Below are positions 1-7,819 of a stretch of DNA of 64,000 bases, one piece after another. The notes under the pieces are model-generated. The model was given only the letters and a program-made list of their open reading frames with translations, was not told where the DNA came from and ran no database searches. Position 1 is the first letter of the stretch, and each line of letters starts with the position of its first letter. Both the position numbers and the translations under genes were made by a program. The stretch comes from an uncultured Lachnospiraceae bacterium (lineage in GTDB: Bacteria; Bacillota; Clostridia; Lachnospirales; Lachnospiraceae). The stretch covers positions 1 through 64,000 of the forward strand of contig URQQ01000018.1 in the NCBI GenBank assembly GCA_900549995.1, given 5' to 3'.

Positions 1-62
1 CGCGCCCTTGCGGACAAACGGTTTTCAAGACCGCCTCGTTATGACCACTTCGATACCTCTCC
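1..62 (-). tRNA. tRNA-Ser(UGA), partial at window edge
   Basis: Read on the minus strand, the sequence begins GGAGAGGTATCGAAGTGG at 62 and continues through a D-arm and an anticodon stem with loop CTTGAAA (anticodon TGA, complement at 25-27). A long variable arm follows (CCGCAAGGGCGCG), the mark of class II serine tRNAs. The T-arm and 3' acceptor strand lie outside the window. The anticodon and variable arm make the identity nearly certain. Confidence 0.95.
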
Positions 63-104
63 ATGTTCAGTTGTTGTCGCTGCACTTCCGTGACGACAAT
101 TAGT

Positions 105-134
105 ATTCTAGCATATGACTATTTCATCTGTCAA
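105..134 (-). promoter_or_regulatory. Promoter of the tRNA-Ser gene
   Basis: On the minus strand there is a perfect -35 TTGACA (129-134) and a -10 TAGAAT (105-110) with an 18-bp spacer. It sits about 45 bp before the tRNA 5' end. The leader between them can fold into a TTGTCG/CGACAA hairpin (71-99). Confidence 0.8.
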
Positions 135-189
135 TACCTATTTGACAAAATTTTTCAATGGTATTTAAATCCACTGTTTCCAGCAGCTG

Positions 190-888
190 TCACCCGTTTC
201 TTCTCACGAATATCCTTGCTATTTCGAGGTCTTCAGGTGTAGTAATCTTGATGTTTTCATAAGAACCCTCTACCAGTTTCACTGGATGATCAGACGTCTG
301 CTCCAAAACCATCGCGTCATCTGTCACCTGAATATATGGTTCCCTCATTATTGCAGAATATGCATTCTTAATCAAATTAACATCAAACACCTGCGGTGTC
401 TGGATCATCCAAAGCGTCTTCCTGTCCGGCGTTTCTTTTGCAAATCCATTCTCATCGCTGATTTTAATCGTATCTTTTACAGGCATGCCAACAACACAGG
501 CCTGATGTACCTGCACTTCTTCATAAACCCTGCCCAGAATTTCATCATTTACAAACGGCCGGGCGCCATCGTGGATAAACACATAGCCATCGTGATGAAT
601 CTGTTCCAACCCACAGGCGACAGACAAGTATCGTTCTGCTCCACCGGCAGTAATCCGGCTGATTTTTTGAAAGCCATATTTTTCTGCAATTTCCCTGCGG
701 CAGTATTCTTCCTGCCCTTCGCTTACAACAAGAATAATCTCGTCGATAATTTTGGAATCCTCAAATGCCTTCAGTGAATAAAACAATACGGGGCGTCCGT
801 CAATTTCAAGATACTGCTTCTGTACCTTTGTCTTCATCCGTGTCCCCTGCCCTGCCGCCAGAACAATTGCTGTACATTTTTTCTTCAT
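190..888 (-). CDS. ispD: 2-C-methyl-D-erythritol 4-phosphate cytidylyltransferase
   Basis: Third enzyme of the MEP (non-mevalonate) isoprenoid pathway; it transfers CMP from CTP to methylerythritol phosphate in the cytoplasm. The N-terminus carries the nucleotide-binding signature LAAGQGTRMK. Further family motifs are HDGARPF, the VGMPVKDTIK region, TPQVFD and TDDAM. The 232-residue length is normal. The start at 888 is chosen because GGGGG lies 11 bases upstream and the protein then begins directly with the Rossmann strand; a GTG at 936 would add 16 residues overlapping the tsaD stop. It lies 47 bp after tsaD, probably in one transcript. Confidence 0.95.
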   Translation of the reverse strand: MKKKCTAIVLAAGQGTRMKTKVQKQYLEIDGRPVLFYSLKAFEDSKIIDEIILVVSEGQEEYCRREIAEKYGFQKISRITAGGAERYLSVACGLEQIHHDGYVFIHDGARPFVNDEILGRVYEEVQVHQACVVGMPVKDTIKISDENGFAKETPDRKTLWMIQTPQVFDVNLIKNAYSAIMREPYIQVTDDAMVLEQTSDHPVKLVEGSYENIKITTPEDLEIARIFVRRNG

Positions 889-935
889 CCGTTCATCCCC
901 CAGATTCCTTAAATTATCGATCGCGCAATGCTTCA

Positions 936-1964
936 CTATCTCTCACCAAGCTTCAGGTTCGGCACTGCATTTAAATCCCATCCGCTCCTTGCGCCGTTGA
1001 TATATTCATAATAGGCCGCCGCCCCAATCATAGCCGCATTATCTGTACAAAGTATCGGCGATGGATAGTAAAATTCAACTCCATGTTCTCTGCAAGCCTG
1101 CTTCATCGCTTCCCTCAATGCACTGTTGGAAGCTACACCTCCGGCAATGGCAAGCTTTTTCAGTCCATATCTCTCGACCGCCTCCATCGCATGGTCTACC
1201 AGCACTCCGGTAACAGCCTTCTGGAACGATGCCGCGATATCCGCCTGGTTATAAGTTTCTCCGCGCATCTTGCATCCATTGATATAATTGAGTACCGAAG
1301 ATTTCACTCCGCTGAAACTAAAATCATATGGCGATCCATCCACATGAGCTTTTGGAAATACAATCGCATCCGGATTCCCTTCTTTTGAAAGCTTGTCAAT
1401 CTTTGGCCCTCCCGGATATCCCAGACCGATCGCACGGGCTACTTTATCAAATGCCTCTCCTGCCGCATCATCTCTTGTCTTTCCAAGAATCTCATATGTC
1501 CCATAGTCTTTGACACACACCAGATGCGTATGCCCGCCTGACACAACCAGACAGATAAACGGAGGTTCCAGTTCCTTGTTCTCTATATAATTAGCCGAAA
1601 TATGTCCTTCTATGTGATGCACCCCCACTAACGGCAGATGCTTCGCATAAGCAATTGCCTTTGCCTCAGCCACGCCTACAAGTAGCGCGCCCACAAGCCC
1701 TGGTCCGTAAGTAACGCCGATTGCAGTAATATCATCCAGCGTCACCTCTGCTTCCAGAAGCGCTTCTTCAATCACCTGATTTATTTTTTCAATATGCTTT
1801 CTGGACGCAATCTCAGGTACAACACCGCCATATAATTTGTGAAGCTCTATCTGAGACGAGATTACATTAGAAAGCACCTCACGGCCATTTCTCACTACTG
1901 ACGCGGCAGTCTCATCACAGGAACTTTCAATTGCCAATATTAATACATCCTCTTTTTCACTCAT
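936..1964 (-). CDS. tsaD: tRNA N6-threonylcarbamoyladenosine transferase subunit TsaD
   Basis: Catalytic ASKHA-fold subunit of the TsaBDE complex. It moves the threonylcarbamoyl group from threonylcarbamoyl-AMP to A37 of ANN-decoding tRNAs. Visible motifs are the N-terminal LAIESSCDET, the metal-binding HHIEGH, VSGGHTHL, and the C-terminal AGGVASNS and CTDNAAM. The 342-residue length is typical. Start 1964 has AGGAGG 6-7 bases upstream. The partner genes tsaB and tsaE lie in the same direction at 3881-5024, separated here by rimI, a zinc-ribbon gene and rnz. Confidence 0.96.
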   Translation of the reverse strand: MSEKEDVLILAIESSCDETAASVVRNGREVLSNVISSQIELHKLYGGVVPEIASRKHIEKINQVIEEALLEAEVTLDDITAIGVTYGPGLVGALLVGVAEAKAIAYAKHLPLVGVHHIEGHISANYIENKELEPPFICLVVSGGHTHLVCVKDYGTYEILGKTRDDAAGEAFDKVARAIGLGYPGGPKIDKLSKEGNPDAIVFPKAHVDGSPYDFSFSGVKSSVLNYINGCKMRGETYNQADIAASFQKAVTGVLVDHAMEAVERYGLKKLAIAGGVASNSALREAMKQACREHGVEFYYPSPILCTDNAAMIGAAAYYEYINGARSGWDLNAVPNLKLGER

Positions 1965-1998
1965 CCTCTGCCTCCTAATCACTCTTTTGGAAAACTTT

Positions 1999-2138
1999 AA
2001 CTATTCAGCCATGACCTCGGAAATACTCTGTATTTCCTCGCTTCGGCTCAACGCCGTATACAAATGATATAAAATCGTCTTCTGCAAGCAAGCTTGCTCC
2101 AGCCGTTTTTATATCATTTGTGCATGGCTGAACAGTTA
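1999..2138. repeat. Long hairpin repeat element between rnz and tsaD
   Basis: An intergenic element with two nested inverted repeats. The outer arms are AACTATTCAGCCATG (1999-2013) and CATGGCTGAACAGTT (2123-2137), with one mismatch. The inner arms are a perfect 15-bp pair, ACAAATGATATAAAA (2060-2074) and its complement (2107-2121). A palindrome around AGCAAGCTTGCT lies at 2087-2098. The right arm contains the rnz stop codon. A related sequence starting AACTATTCAGCCAT occurs at 28728, which suggests a dispersed REP/MITE-like family and not a simple terminator. Confidence 0.7.
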
Positions 2139-3041
2139 CTCAAAATCAAGTTCCACAGACATGCGGTCTTTCCCCGCTTTGGCAGCCGGGAAAATTGCCC
2201 TTACATCATCCATAAACTCTTCCGGACGGTTCAGCGACGGACTGTAATGAGTCAGCCACATCTCTTTCACTTTGGCATCCTTCGCAAGCCTTGCCGCCTC
2301 GTAAAATGTCATGTGCTTATATTCCACCGCTTTGGCAGCTTTCTCTTTCTCACCATACATTCCTTCGCAGATAAACAGATCAGACCCTTCGGCATTCCTT
2401 AAAATAGAATCCGTCGGCCTTGTATCTGTACAATATGTCAGCTTGATCCCTTTCCTCGGCGGACCAAGTACCATATCCGGCGTATATACCTTCCCGTCTA
2501 TCTCAGCCGTTTCTCCTTTTTGCAGAACCTTCCAGAACGGTTTCGGTATCTGCAGGTTTAAAGCCGCATCCACCTGGAACTTCCCTGCACGGTCAATTTC
2601 CACCGCATACCCGTAACAGATGACATTATGGTTTACCCGGAAAGCCTTCAGACGGTATCCATTTAACTCAAACGTCTGCTCCGGTTCCGTAATTTCTTCA
2701 TAGCGTATCTCAAAAGGCAGTTCCGGGGCAATCACTCTAAGGGCTGAAACAACCCGTTCCAGCCCTTTTGGCCCAATCAGTGTCAGCGGCTCTCTGCGGT
2801 CTGCATTACCCATTGTAAGCAGAAGCCCCGGAAGCCCGCTGATATGATCTCCGTGATAGTGCGTAAAACAAATCACATCAATCGGTTTAAAACTCCATCC
2901 TTTTTCCTTAATTGCAATCTGTGTTCCTTCCCCGCAGTCAATCAAAAGATTACTGCCGTTGAACCGAAGCATCAAAGATGTAAGCCACCGGTACGGAAGC
3001 GGCATCATCCCACCCGTACCTAACAAACAGACATCTAACAT
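2136..3041 (-). CDS. rnz: Ribonuclease Z
   Basis: Metallo-beta-lactamase-fold endonuclease that trims tRNA 3' ends. The zinc signature HxHxDH reads HYHGDH near residue 63. The N-terminal GTGGMMPLP and LIDCGEGTQ segments, a later TDTRP, and the C-terminal LTHYSPS histidine motif agree with the family. Its 301 residues match the short bacterial form. The start follows GGAG about 8 bases upstream. Its stop codon lies inside the right arm of the hairpin repeat. Placement within a tRNA-modification cluster fits its role. Confidence 0.93.
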   Translation of the reverse strand: MLDVCLLGTGGMMPLPYRWLTSLMLRFNGSNLLIDCGEGTQIAIKEKGWSFKPIDVICFTHYHGDHISGLPGLLLTMGNADRREPLTLIGPKGLERVVSALRVIAPELPFEIRYEEITEPEQTFELNGYRLKAFRVNHNVICYGYAVEIDRAGKFQVDAALNLQIPKPFWKVLQKGETAEIDGKVYTPDMVLGPPRKGIKLTYCTDTRPTDSILRNAEGSDLFICEGMYGEKEKAAKAVEYKHMTFYEAARLAKDAKVKEMWLTHYSPSLNRPEEFMDDVRAIFPAAKAGKDRMSVELDFE

Positions 3042-3060
3042 ATAATTCTCCTTTATTTCA

Positions 3061-3300
3061 TCACTTCGCCCCTTCTGCGGTCACCGGAATGGCAAATGTC
3101 TGAATCAATTCATCATAACATTCCTCGCACAGATCAAACTCGTGAATCTCATTATCTTTTCTGGAAAAATAGCCCCAGCGTTTTTCTACTGTCAGAACAT
3201 CCTCTTTCGGACATCCATCATTTACGCAGATCTCTTTTCCACATTTGTTACAAATGATTCTGTCAATTTCTTTTGTTTCTTTCATTATATACTGGCGCAT
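3061..3300 (-). CDS. Small zinc-ribbon-like protein of unknown function
   Basis: A 79-residue protein not recognised by name. It has two CxxC pairs, CNKC near residues 18-21 and CEEC near 58-61, spaced as in zinc ribbons, plus single cysteines between them (CVNDGC). No membrane segment or signal peptide is visible. The start at 3300 has AGGAGG six bases upstream; an internal ATG at 3285 is less well served. It lies 19 bp upstream of rnz and is probably co-transcribed with it. A TATAAT-like box at 3365-3370 might begin this unit, but no good -35 is present. Confidence 0.75.
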   Translation of the reverse strand: MRQYIMKETKEIDRIICNKCGKEICVNDGCPKEDVLTVEKRWGYFSRKDNEIHEFDLCEECYDELIQTFAIPVTAEGAK

Positions 3301-3429
3301 TTTTTCCTCCTGTATGAGATATCTGATTTTTCGTACAGATATGGATTCTTTTCGTTACGCCCTCATTATATCTTGTTTTATCCAGGCTTCCTAGTGGGAA
3401 GTGTTCCCTGTTCTTCCAGCGTGTATCCG

Positions 3430-3891
3430 TTACAGCGTTCTGCTCATCAGGACCGCATCCTCCAGAGGATTGCTGTAGAACGCTTTACGCACTCCATCCT
3501 CCGCAAACCCCTCCGCCTTATAGAAACCGATCGCGGCAGTGTTGCTTTTCCGTACATCCAGAAGTACACGTTGTATACCGAGCATTCTGCATTTCTCATA
3601 CACCTTCTGAATGATCAGGGTACCTGCCCCTTCCCTTCTTGCCGATGCTGCCACTGCAATTCTTGCAATTTCACATTCGTCCAGCACATGGTAGACAACC
3701 GCATAACCACAGACAACATCCTGCTTTTTCGCCAGAATAAAAAACGTCTGCGGCTGTTTCAGAGACTCCTTAAGTCCCTGTACTGACCACGGATCTGTAA
3801 ATATATCCGTTTCCAAACCTGCAATCTGTGCCAGATCTGTCTCCGTGCCTTCGCAGATAGTCCACACAGCTGCCGCACCTTTACTTCCCAT
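3430..3891 (-). CDS. rimI: Ribosomal-protein-alanine N-acetyltransferase
   Basis: GNAT-fold acetyltransferase of the RimI type, which acetylates the N-terminal alanine of ribosomal protein S18 in model bacteria. Seen are the central AVAASARREGAGTLII acetyl-CoA loop (a RxxGxG/A variant), the VRKSNTAAIGFYKAEGF motif and an N-terminal IxTDPWS segment. Start 3891 overlaps the tsaB stop by 11 bases and has GGGAG at a good distance. rimI next to tsaB is a common gene order in Firmicutes. Length of 153 residues is normal. Confidence 0.92.
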   Translation of the reverse strand: MGSKGAAAVWTICEGTETDLAQIAGLETDIFTDPWSVQGLKESLKQPQTFFILAKKQDVVCGYAVVYHVLDECEIARIAVAASARREGAGTLIIQKVYEKCRMLGIQRVLLDVRKSNTAAIGFYKAEGFAEDGVRKAFYSNPLEDAVLMSRTL

Positions 3892-4591
3892 CCGTTTTCT
3901 CCCGCTCTGCACGTTCCCTCTCCGCCTGAGAGACTCTCAGGTAATCTGGCCTGTGATCTGCTGCCGACTCCATTTTCCCAGCCTTTAAATACTCCATCCC
4001 AAGCGTTCCGACGGAGGCAGCCCTCTGGCGGTTCATATGTGCCGGCGCAAAGCTTACCGGCACCTTCAGGCCTTCTGTCAGCTGCTCTTTATATACCGGA
4101 ACACCGTCACCTGAAAAAATCACGCGCTCACCTTTTTTATTCAATAGCTCAATCAATTCCTGTACATCCACCGCCATCTGGCCATCCACCACTTCAAATG
4201 ATTCCTCAAAACGGTAAACGCCTGTATATACCTGGTTTCTTCTCGCATCCATGATTGGGCAGATCAGCCCTTTTGCGCCGTACATATTATATGCAAGCGC
4301 GTCTACTGTAGGCACATGGATTAACGGTTTCCCAAGCGCAAGCCCCAATCCCTTGGCTGTCGCAGAACCGATCCGAAGTCCAGTGAATGATCCGGGACCC
4401 CCGGACACTGCGATGGCATCAATGGTACCAAGGTCAAGCTCCAGCATTCTCACCACCTCGTCCAACATTGGAAGAAGTGTCTGGGAATGTGTTTTTTTAT
4501 AATTCACCGTGTACTCAGAAAGCGTCTGGTCCTCTTCAACAATCGCCACCGACGCTACAAGCCCGGAACTGTCTAACGCTAAAATCCGCAT
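3881..4591 (-). CDS. tsaB: t6A biosynthesis protein TsaB
   Basis: Partner of TsaD in t6A modification of tRNA; an ASKHA-fold protein that lacks the TsaD metal histidines and acts as scaffold. The start reads MRILALDSS, typical of the family, with a GGAAG ribosome site seven bases upstream; a longer reading from 4645 would add a non-homologous tail overlapping tsaE. Motifs VSGGPGSFTGLRIG and SFAPAHM are visible. It begins 4 bp after the tsaE stop, so translation is probably coupled. Confidence 0.95.
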   Translation of the reverse strand: MRILALDSSGLVASVAIVEEDQTLSEYTVNYKKTHSQTLLPMLDEVVRMLELDLGTIDAIAVSGGPGSFTGLRIGSATAKGLGLALGKPLIHVPTVDALAYNMYGAKGLICPIMDARRNQVYTGVYRFEESFEVVDGQMAVDVQELIELLNKKGERVIFSGDGVPVYKEQLTEGLKVPVSFAPAHMNRQRAASVGTLGMEYLKAGKMESAADHRPDYLRVSQAERERAEREKTDGK

Positions 4592-4595
4592 AGTG

Positions 4596-5024
4596 TTACT
4601 TCCTTTCCGTAATGGTAATCTTCCGGTAATCGAACCCCTTGTCAAGATCTTTCTCTATGACAATCTCCGTTCTCTTTGGCGGAAGAATCTCTTCAATCAG
4701 GTTCGCCCATTCGATCAGCGAAACCCCCTGGCCATATATATAATCATCGAAGCCGACCTCATCCATCTCAGAAATATCTCCAATCCGGTAGACATCAAAA
4801 TGATAAAAAGGCAGCCTTCCTTCTTCATAGATCTGTACAATCGTAAATGTCGGACTGCTCACAGCCTCTGTAATTCCAAGTCCATCGGCCATCCCCTGTG
4901 TAAACACAGTCTTTCCGACCCCCAGATCCCCGACAAGTGTATAGACCTGCCCCGGTTTTGCTTCTCTTCCTATTTTTCTGCCAAGTTCATAAGTTTCACC
5001 TGCATTATTTGTCTCTGCTGTCAT
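4596..5024 (-). CDS. tsaE: t6A biosynthesis ATPase TsaE
   Basis: P-loop ATPase that resets the TsaB-TsaD complex during t6A synthesis. The Walker A motif is GDLGVGKT, followed by SSPTFTIVQIY and the FYHFDVYR and LIEWA motifs. Start 5024 follows AAAGGAG; an alternative ATG at 5051 overlaps the previous gene. The stop of that gene lies inside the ribosome-site region, so the two are translationally close. The 142-residue length is typical. Confidence 0.94.
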   Translation of the reverse strand: MTAETNNAGETYELGRKIGREAKPGQVYTLVGDLGVGKTVFTQGMADGLGITEAVSSPTFTIVQIYEEGRLPFYHFDVYRIGDISEMDEVGFDDYIYGQGVSLIEWANLIEEILPPKRTEIVIEKDLDKGFDYRKITITERK

Positions 5025-5040
5025 CTGGCATCCGACTCCT

Positions 5041-5562
5041 TTACCCTTCATTACGGATCTTCTGCTTCTCCGGAGGCATATGATCTGTAATCATTTTCAC
5101 CGCATTTTTATATTTCTTTCCCAGATCCTCTACCGGGAAAATGAGTGCGCTTCTTTTATTCTTATATAAGAGCACAAGCTTCTTCGTCACAACTACCTGA
5201 ATGAAACTGTCCCATGAATGCTGTTCCGTCTTTCCATCCTGTTTCGCAGATACACCTTCATTCGTAAGTTCATAGCTGACCGGTTTGTCAAACCGCCGGG
5301 AAGCCCTGATCTGTTCCCTCGCTTTCGTTCTCATTGAAAACGGCGGAAATACAAGAAAAATTGCCGCAAACACAAAAAACAGACAACTGAACATGTAATC
5401 ACCCCTTACGACAGAAAAAATTCCGAGTAAAAGAGAAACTACTCCAACTGCCGCGCCTGCGATGCCGCTTACATGCGTACGGGAATGATACATCATAAAA
5501 TCATACATTGACTGTTCCGTCATCTTCACATCAAATTTAACAACCATCTTTGGTTCCCCCAT
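5041..5562 (-). CDS. YcxB-like membrane protein
   Basis: A 173-residue protein with two adjacent transmembrane helices (about residues 32-52 and 57-76), followed by a soluble domain with strands of the form YELTNEGVSAKQDGKTEQHSWDSF, which resembles the YcxB-like C-terminal domain. No enzymatic motif is visible and the function is unknown. Starts at 5562 and 5547 both have G-rich ribosome sites. It lies between ribU and tsaE in the same direction, and the hairpin at 5596-5635 separates it from ribU. Confidence 0.8.
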   Translation of the reverse strand: MGEPKMVVKFDVKMTEQSMYDFMMYHSRTHVSGIAGAAVGVVSLLLGIFSVVRGDYMFSCLFFVFAAIFLVFPPFSMRTKAREQIRASRRFDKPVSYELTNEGVSAKQDGKTEQHSWDSFIQVVVTKKLVLLYKNKRSALIFPVEDLGKKYKNAVKMITDHMPPEKQKIRNEG

Positions 5563-5595
5563 TCTTCACCCCTGTCCGGCCACTTTCAGCACGAA

Positions 5596-5635
5596 ACTTA
5601 AGGGTATGCTATAAGATTATAGCACACCCTTAAGT
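5596..5635 (-). terminator. Hairpin after ribU
   Basis: An inverted repeat ACTTAAGGGT...ACCCTTAAGT, extended by TGCTATA/TATAGCA towards the loop, lies 41 bp after the ribU stop. It is a very stable stem but has only a short T stretch on the minus-strand exit side, so termination is likely but not certain. Confidence 0.6.
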
Positions 5636-5675
5636 ATGTGACAACCGCCTTGCCGGAAGCAAAAGCGATCCTGTT

Positions 5676-6311
5676 TTAACTTTGGCTGATCTTAAACACC
5701 GGACTGATCTTCTTATATATAAGCAGTACAATCACAGACACCAATACACCCTTCAAAAGATTAAACGGCGCTACCGCGAAAATTACAAGTGTATTGAGGC
5801 TGGTAATTGCCGGATTTACTTTTGTCCCCATACCTACAAGCGCATCGATCGGAAGCTCCATGAGTTTCGAATAGAGCGGCAGAAGAACATATGCATTGAT
5901 CAGACATCCCAACACTGTCATCAGCACAGTACCAAGCGCCATTCCAAACATGGCTCCTTTTTTCGAACGCATCCGCCGGTAGATGATTCCCGCCGGTACA
6001 CACAGAGAACATCCGATAATAAAGTTTGCAGCCTCGCCGACCCCTCCGGTTATCGTTCCGTTGATAATCAGGTTCATCAGAATTTTAATAAGCTCCACTG
6101 CCGCACCAGCAAGAGGCCCCATCGCAAAACATCCAACAAGAACCGGCACCTCACTGAAATCAAGTTGATAAAAGCTCGGCGCAAACGGAAGCGGGATTTC
6201 AAACAGCATTAAAACCGTCGCGATCGCAGAAAGCATACCGATCTGCGCAATTGTCTTTACCTTCATTCTCGAAGATGTTCTTTTTGTGTTCGTCATTACA
6301 TCTGTACTCAT
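5676..6311 (-). CDS. ribU: Riboflavin ECF transporter S component
   Basis: Substrate-binding membrane subunit of an energy-coupling-factor vitamin importer. About six transmembrane helices are visible, with the family-type segments LMLFEIPLPFAPSFYQLDFSEVP and GPLAGAAVELIK near the N-terminus. The 211-residue length fits, and the FMN riboswitch directly upstream makes the substrate assignment strong. The shared EcfA/A'/T module is not in the window. The start at 6311 follows AAGGAGAG. The first 20 residues are basic and hydrophilic, probably cytoplasmic. Confidence 0.93.
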   Translation of the reverse strand: MSTDVMTNTKRTSSRMKVKTIAQIGMLSAIATVLMLFEIPLPFAPSFYQLDFSEVPVLVGCFAMGPLAGAAVELIKILMNLIINGTITGGVGEAANFIIGCSLCVPAGIIYRRMRSKKGAMFGMALGTVLMTVLGCLINAYVLLPLYSKLMELPIDALVGMGTKVNPAITSLNTLVIFAVAPFNLLKGVLVSVIVLLIYKKISPVFKISQS

Positions 6312-6451
6312 GTTTTCTCTCTCCTTTTTATATGTTCATTTGTTTCCCGAGACAGCCGGCAATCTCATAACAGCCATGATTTTCATCCGCTGTCCACGGC
6401 AATAAAAAGGAATACTTCTAAAAGCAATGTAATAGTTCCCTATAGATAAAT

Positions 6452-6487
6452 AAAAAAGCTCCGGATAAATATCTTCTATCCGGGGCT
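6452..6487 (-). terminator. Riboswitch-controlled intrinsic terminator
   Basis: On the minus strand, AGCCCCGGATA and TATCCGGAGCT form a GC-rich stem followed by TTTTTT. It lies between the FMN aptamer and ribU, the usual place for the terminator arm of a transcription-attenuation riboswitch. Confidence 0.9.
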
Positions 6488-6518
6488 TAAACTCTATCTT
6501 ATACTTATTACATCTTTT

Positions 6519-6634
6519 CTTCTCTCATCCAGACTTTACTGTCGGTTTTGGAATTGCACCAAATCAGCCATTATCCGAAGATAACAGGTCGCGGACTATA
6601 CCGCCGGTTGGGAATTGCACCCTGCCCCGAAGAA
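6519..6634 (-). promoter_or_regulatory. FMN riboswitch (RFN element)
   Basis: On the minus strand the conserved RFN blocks appear in order: TTCGGGGCAGGGTGCAATTC, CCGGCGGTATAGTCCGCGA, GCTGATTTGGTGCAATTCC and CCGACAGTAAAGTCTGGATG, ending in GAGAGAAGA. FMN binding should favour the downstream terminator at 6452-6487 and so switch off ribU when flavin is plentiful. The aptamer is complete. Confidence 0.97.
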
Positions 6635-6654
6635 TTCTCTTTTATCTGTGATCC

Positions 6655-6683
6655 ATTATAACGCACTATTCTTTGATACGCAA
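6655..6683 (-). promoter_or_regulatory. Promoter of the riboswitch-ribU transcript
   Basis: On the minus strand, -35 TTGCGT (6678-6683) and a perfect -10 TATAAT (6655-6660) with a 17-bp spacer lie about 20 bp before the riboswitch. Confidence 0.85.
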
Positions 6684-6700
6684 GCGAATTTTCCAATTCT

Positions 6701-7750
6701 TTATAATCCCCTCTCGATCTGCATCCTTCTGGAATTTCCATAAAATATACGGTTCAAATGTTCACACTCTCCCCTGCCATATACCGCTTTTGATGCATAC
6801 AGAATTGCACGAATTTCCTCATAGATATAAAATGTCAGGTCCAGAAGCCCCTCCGTCATGGCAGAAAGCCCCCACGGAACCATATCGCCCGCTACATAGT
6901 AGTGTTTATGATTCACACAGATATCCTTTCCTCTTGTAAATGCAAGCGGAGCATCAGAACCAAAAACGATACGGTCTGACGGCACTTTTCGAAACAGATA
7001 TTCAAGGACAGGCGGATCATTTAAAAGAGCCGTGTCAAACCACACGTTGGGTTTGTCAACCAGAAAATCAATGCTTCCCTCGATATCAAAGAAACAGAAT
7101 GACCGGCCCGCATGTGCCATAAGAAACCGTATATTCTGATACCTGGACGTAATGTCTTCCAGTTCCCGTCTCGTCTTTTCGCTTCTGAGTCTTTCCTTTC
7201 CAGGAATATGAAGCATGATATTCAGACCGTTTTCCTCTGCAAATTCAAGAAATGACGCATTCAGCATATCGTAAATCCCAACTTCTCCCTCCTCCACATG
7301 CGCAAGATCAGGATACGGTTTGAATCCCAGAAAACCCGGCCGTTCCAGAAGTTTCCAGCACTCCTGCGCCTCCCTGGCATCTTCGTACTGTCCGGGCATG
7401 TAATAAAAGCCTGCCTTATACTTCCCGGCATTTTCCAAAATATATTCATTCGACCTTTTCCGGTCAAGCTGCGGAAATGGGAGTCCAAAAAACATCCCCT
7501 GATACTTTCTTTCAGGGAAAAGTTTTCCGGCGCATTCATTGAACTCTTCTATTGTCAGCTGTTCCATAAGATCAAAATCTGTCCACGGCTTATATTTTTT
7601 ATAAATTTCATATTCCACCTTCTCAATGTTCAGGCACTCTCTCTTCCACGAGTGAACATGTCCGTCAATGATGCGGTCAGGAAGACGGTGGTCAAATTCC
7701 CTATAAAATACATCCTGATCTTTTTCATTATAACAAAATCCGCGAATCAT
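6701..7750 (-). CDS. Amidohydrolase-family (TIM-barrel) metal hydrolase
   Basis: Member of the amidohydrolase_2 group of metal-dependent hydrolases, which includes lactonases and decarboxylases. Seen are the N-terminal HVHSW (HxH metal motif), FLMAHAG on a later strand, and the active-site aspartate in VFGSDAP near the C-terminus. The substrate is not clear; as the last gene of the sugar operon it may open a lactone. Start 7750 (MIRGFC) has GGAAAGG six bases upstream; an ATG at 7765 is possible. It follows the kinase by 69 bp. No close terminator is seen; the ribU promoter starts just beyond. Confidence 0.8.
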   Translation of the reverse strand: MIRGFCYNEKDQDVFYREFDHRLPDRIIDGHVHSWKRECLNIEKVEYEIYKKYKPWTDFDLMEQLTIEEFNECAGKLFPERKYQGMFFGLPFPQLDRKRSNEYILENAGKYKAGFYYMPGQYEDAREAQECWKLLERPGFLGFKPYPDLAHVEEGEVGIYDMLNASFLEFAEENGLNIMLHIPGKERLRSEKTRRELEDITSRYQNIRFLMAHAGRSFCFFDIEGSIDFLVDKPNVWFDTALLNDPPVLEYLFRKVPSDRIVFGSDAPLAFTRGKDICVNHKHYYVAGDMVPWGLSAMTEGLLDLTFYIYEEIRAILYASKAVYGRGECEHLNRIFYGNSRRMQIERGL

Positions 7751-7819
7751 ATCTTTCCTTTCCATGAGGCCGCCCCAGTGCATCATCTTTCAGCAGCCTC
7801 ATCCTGTACAAAGTCCCGT

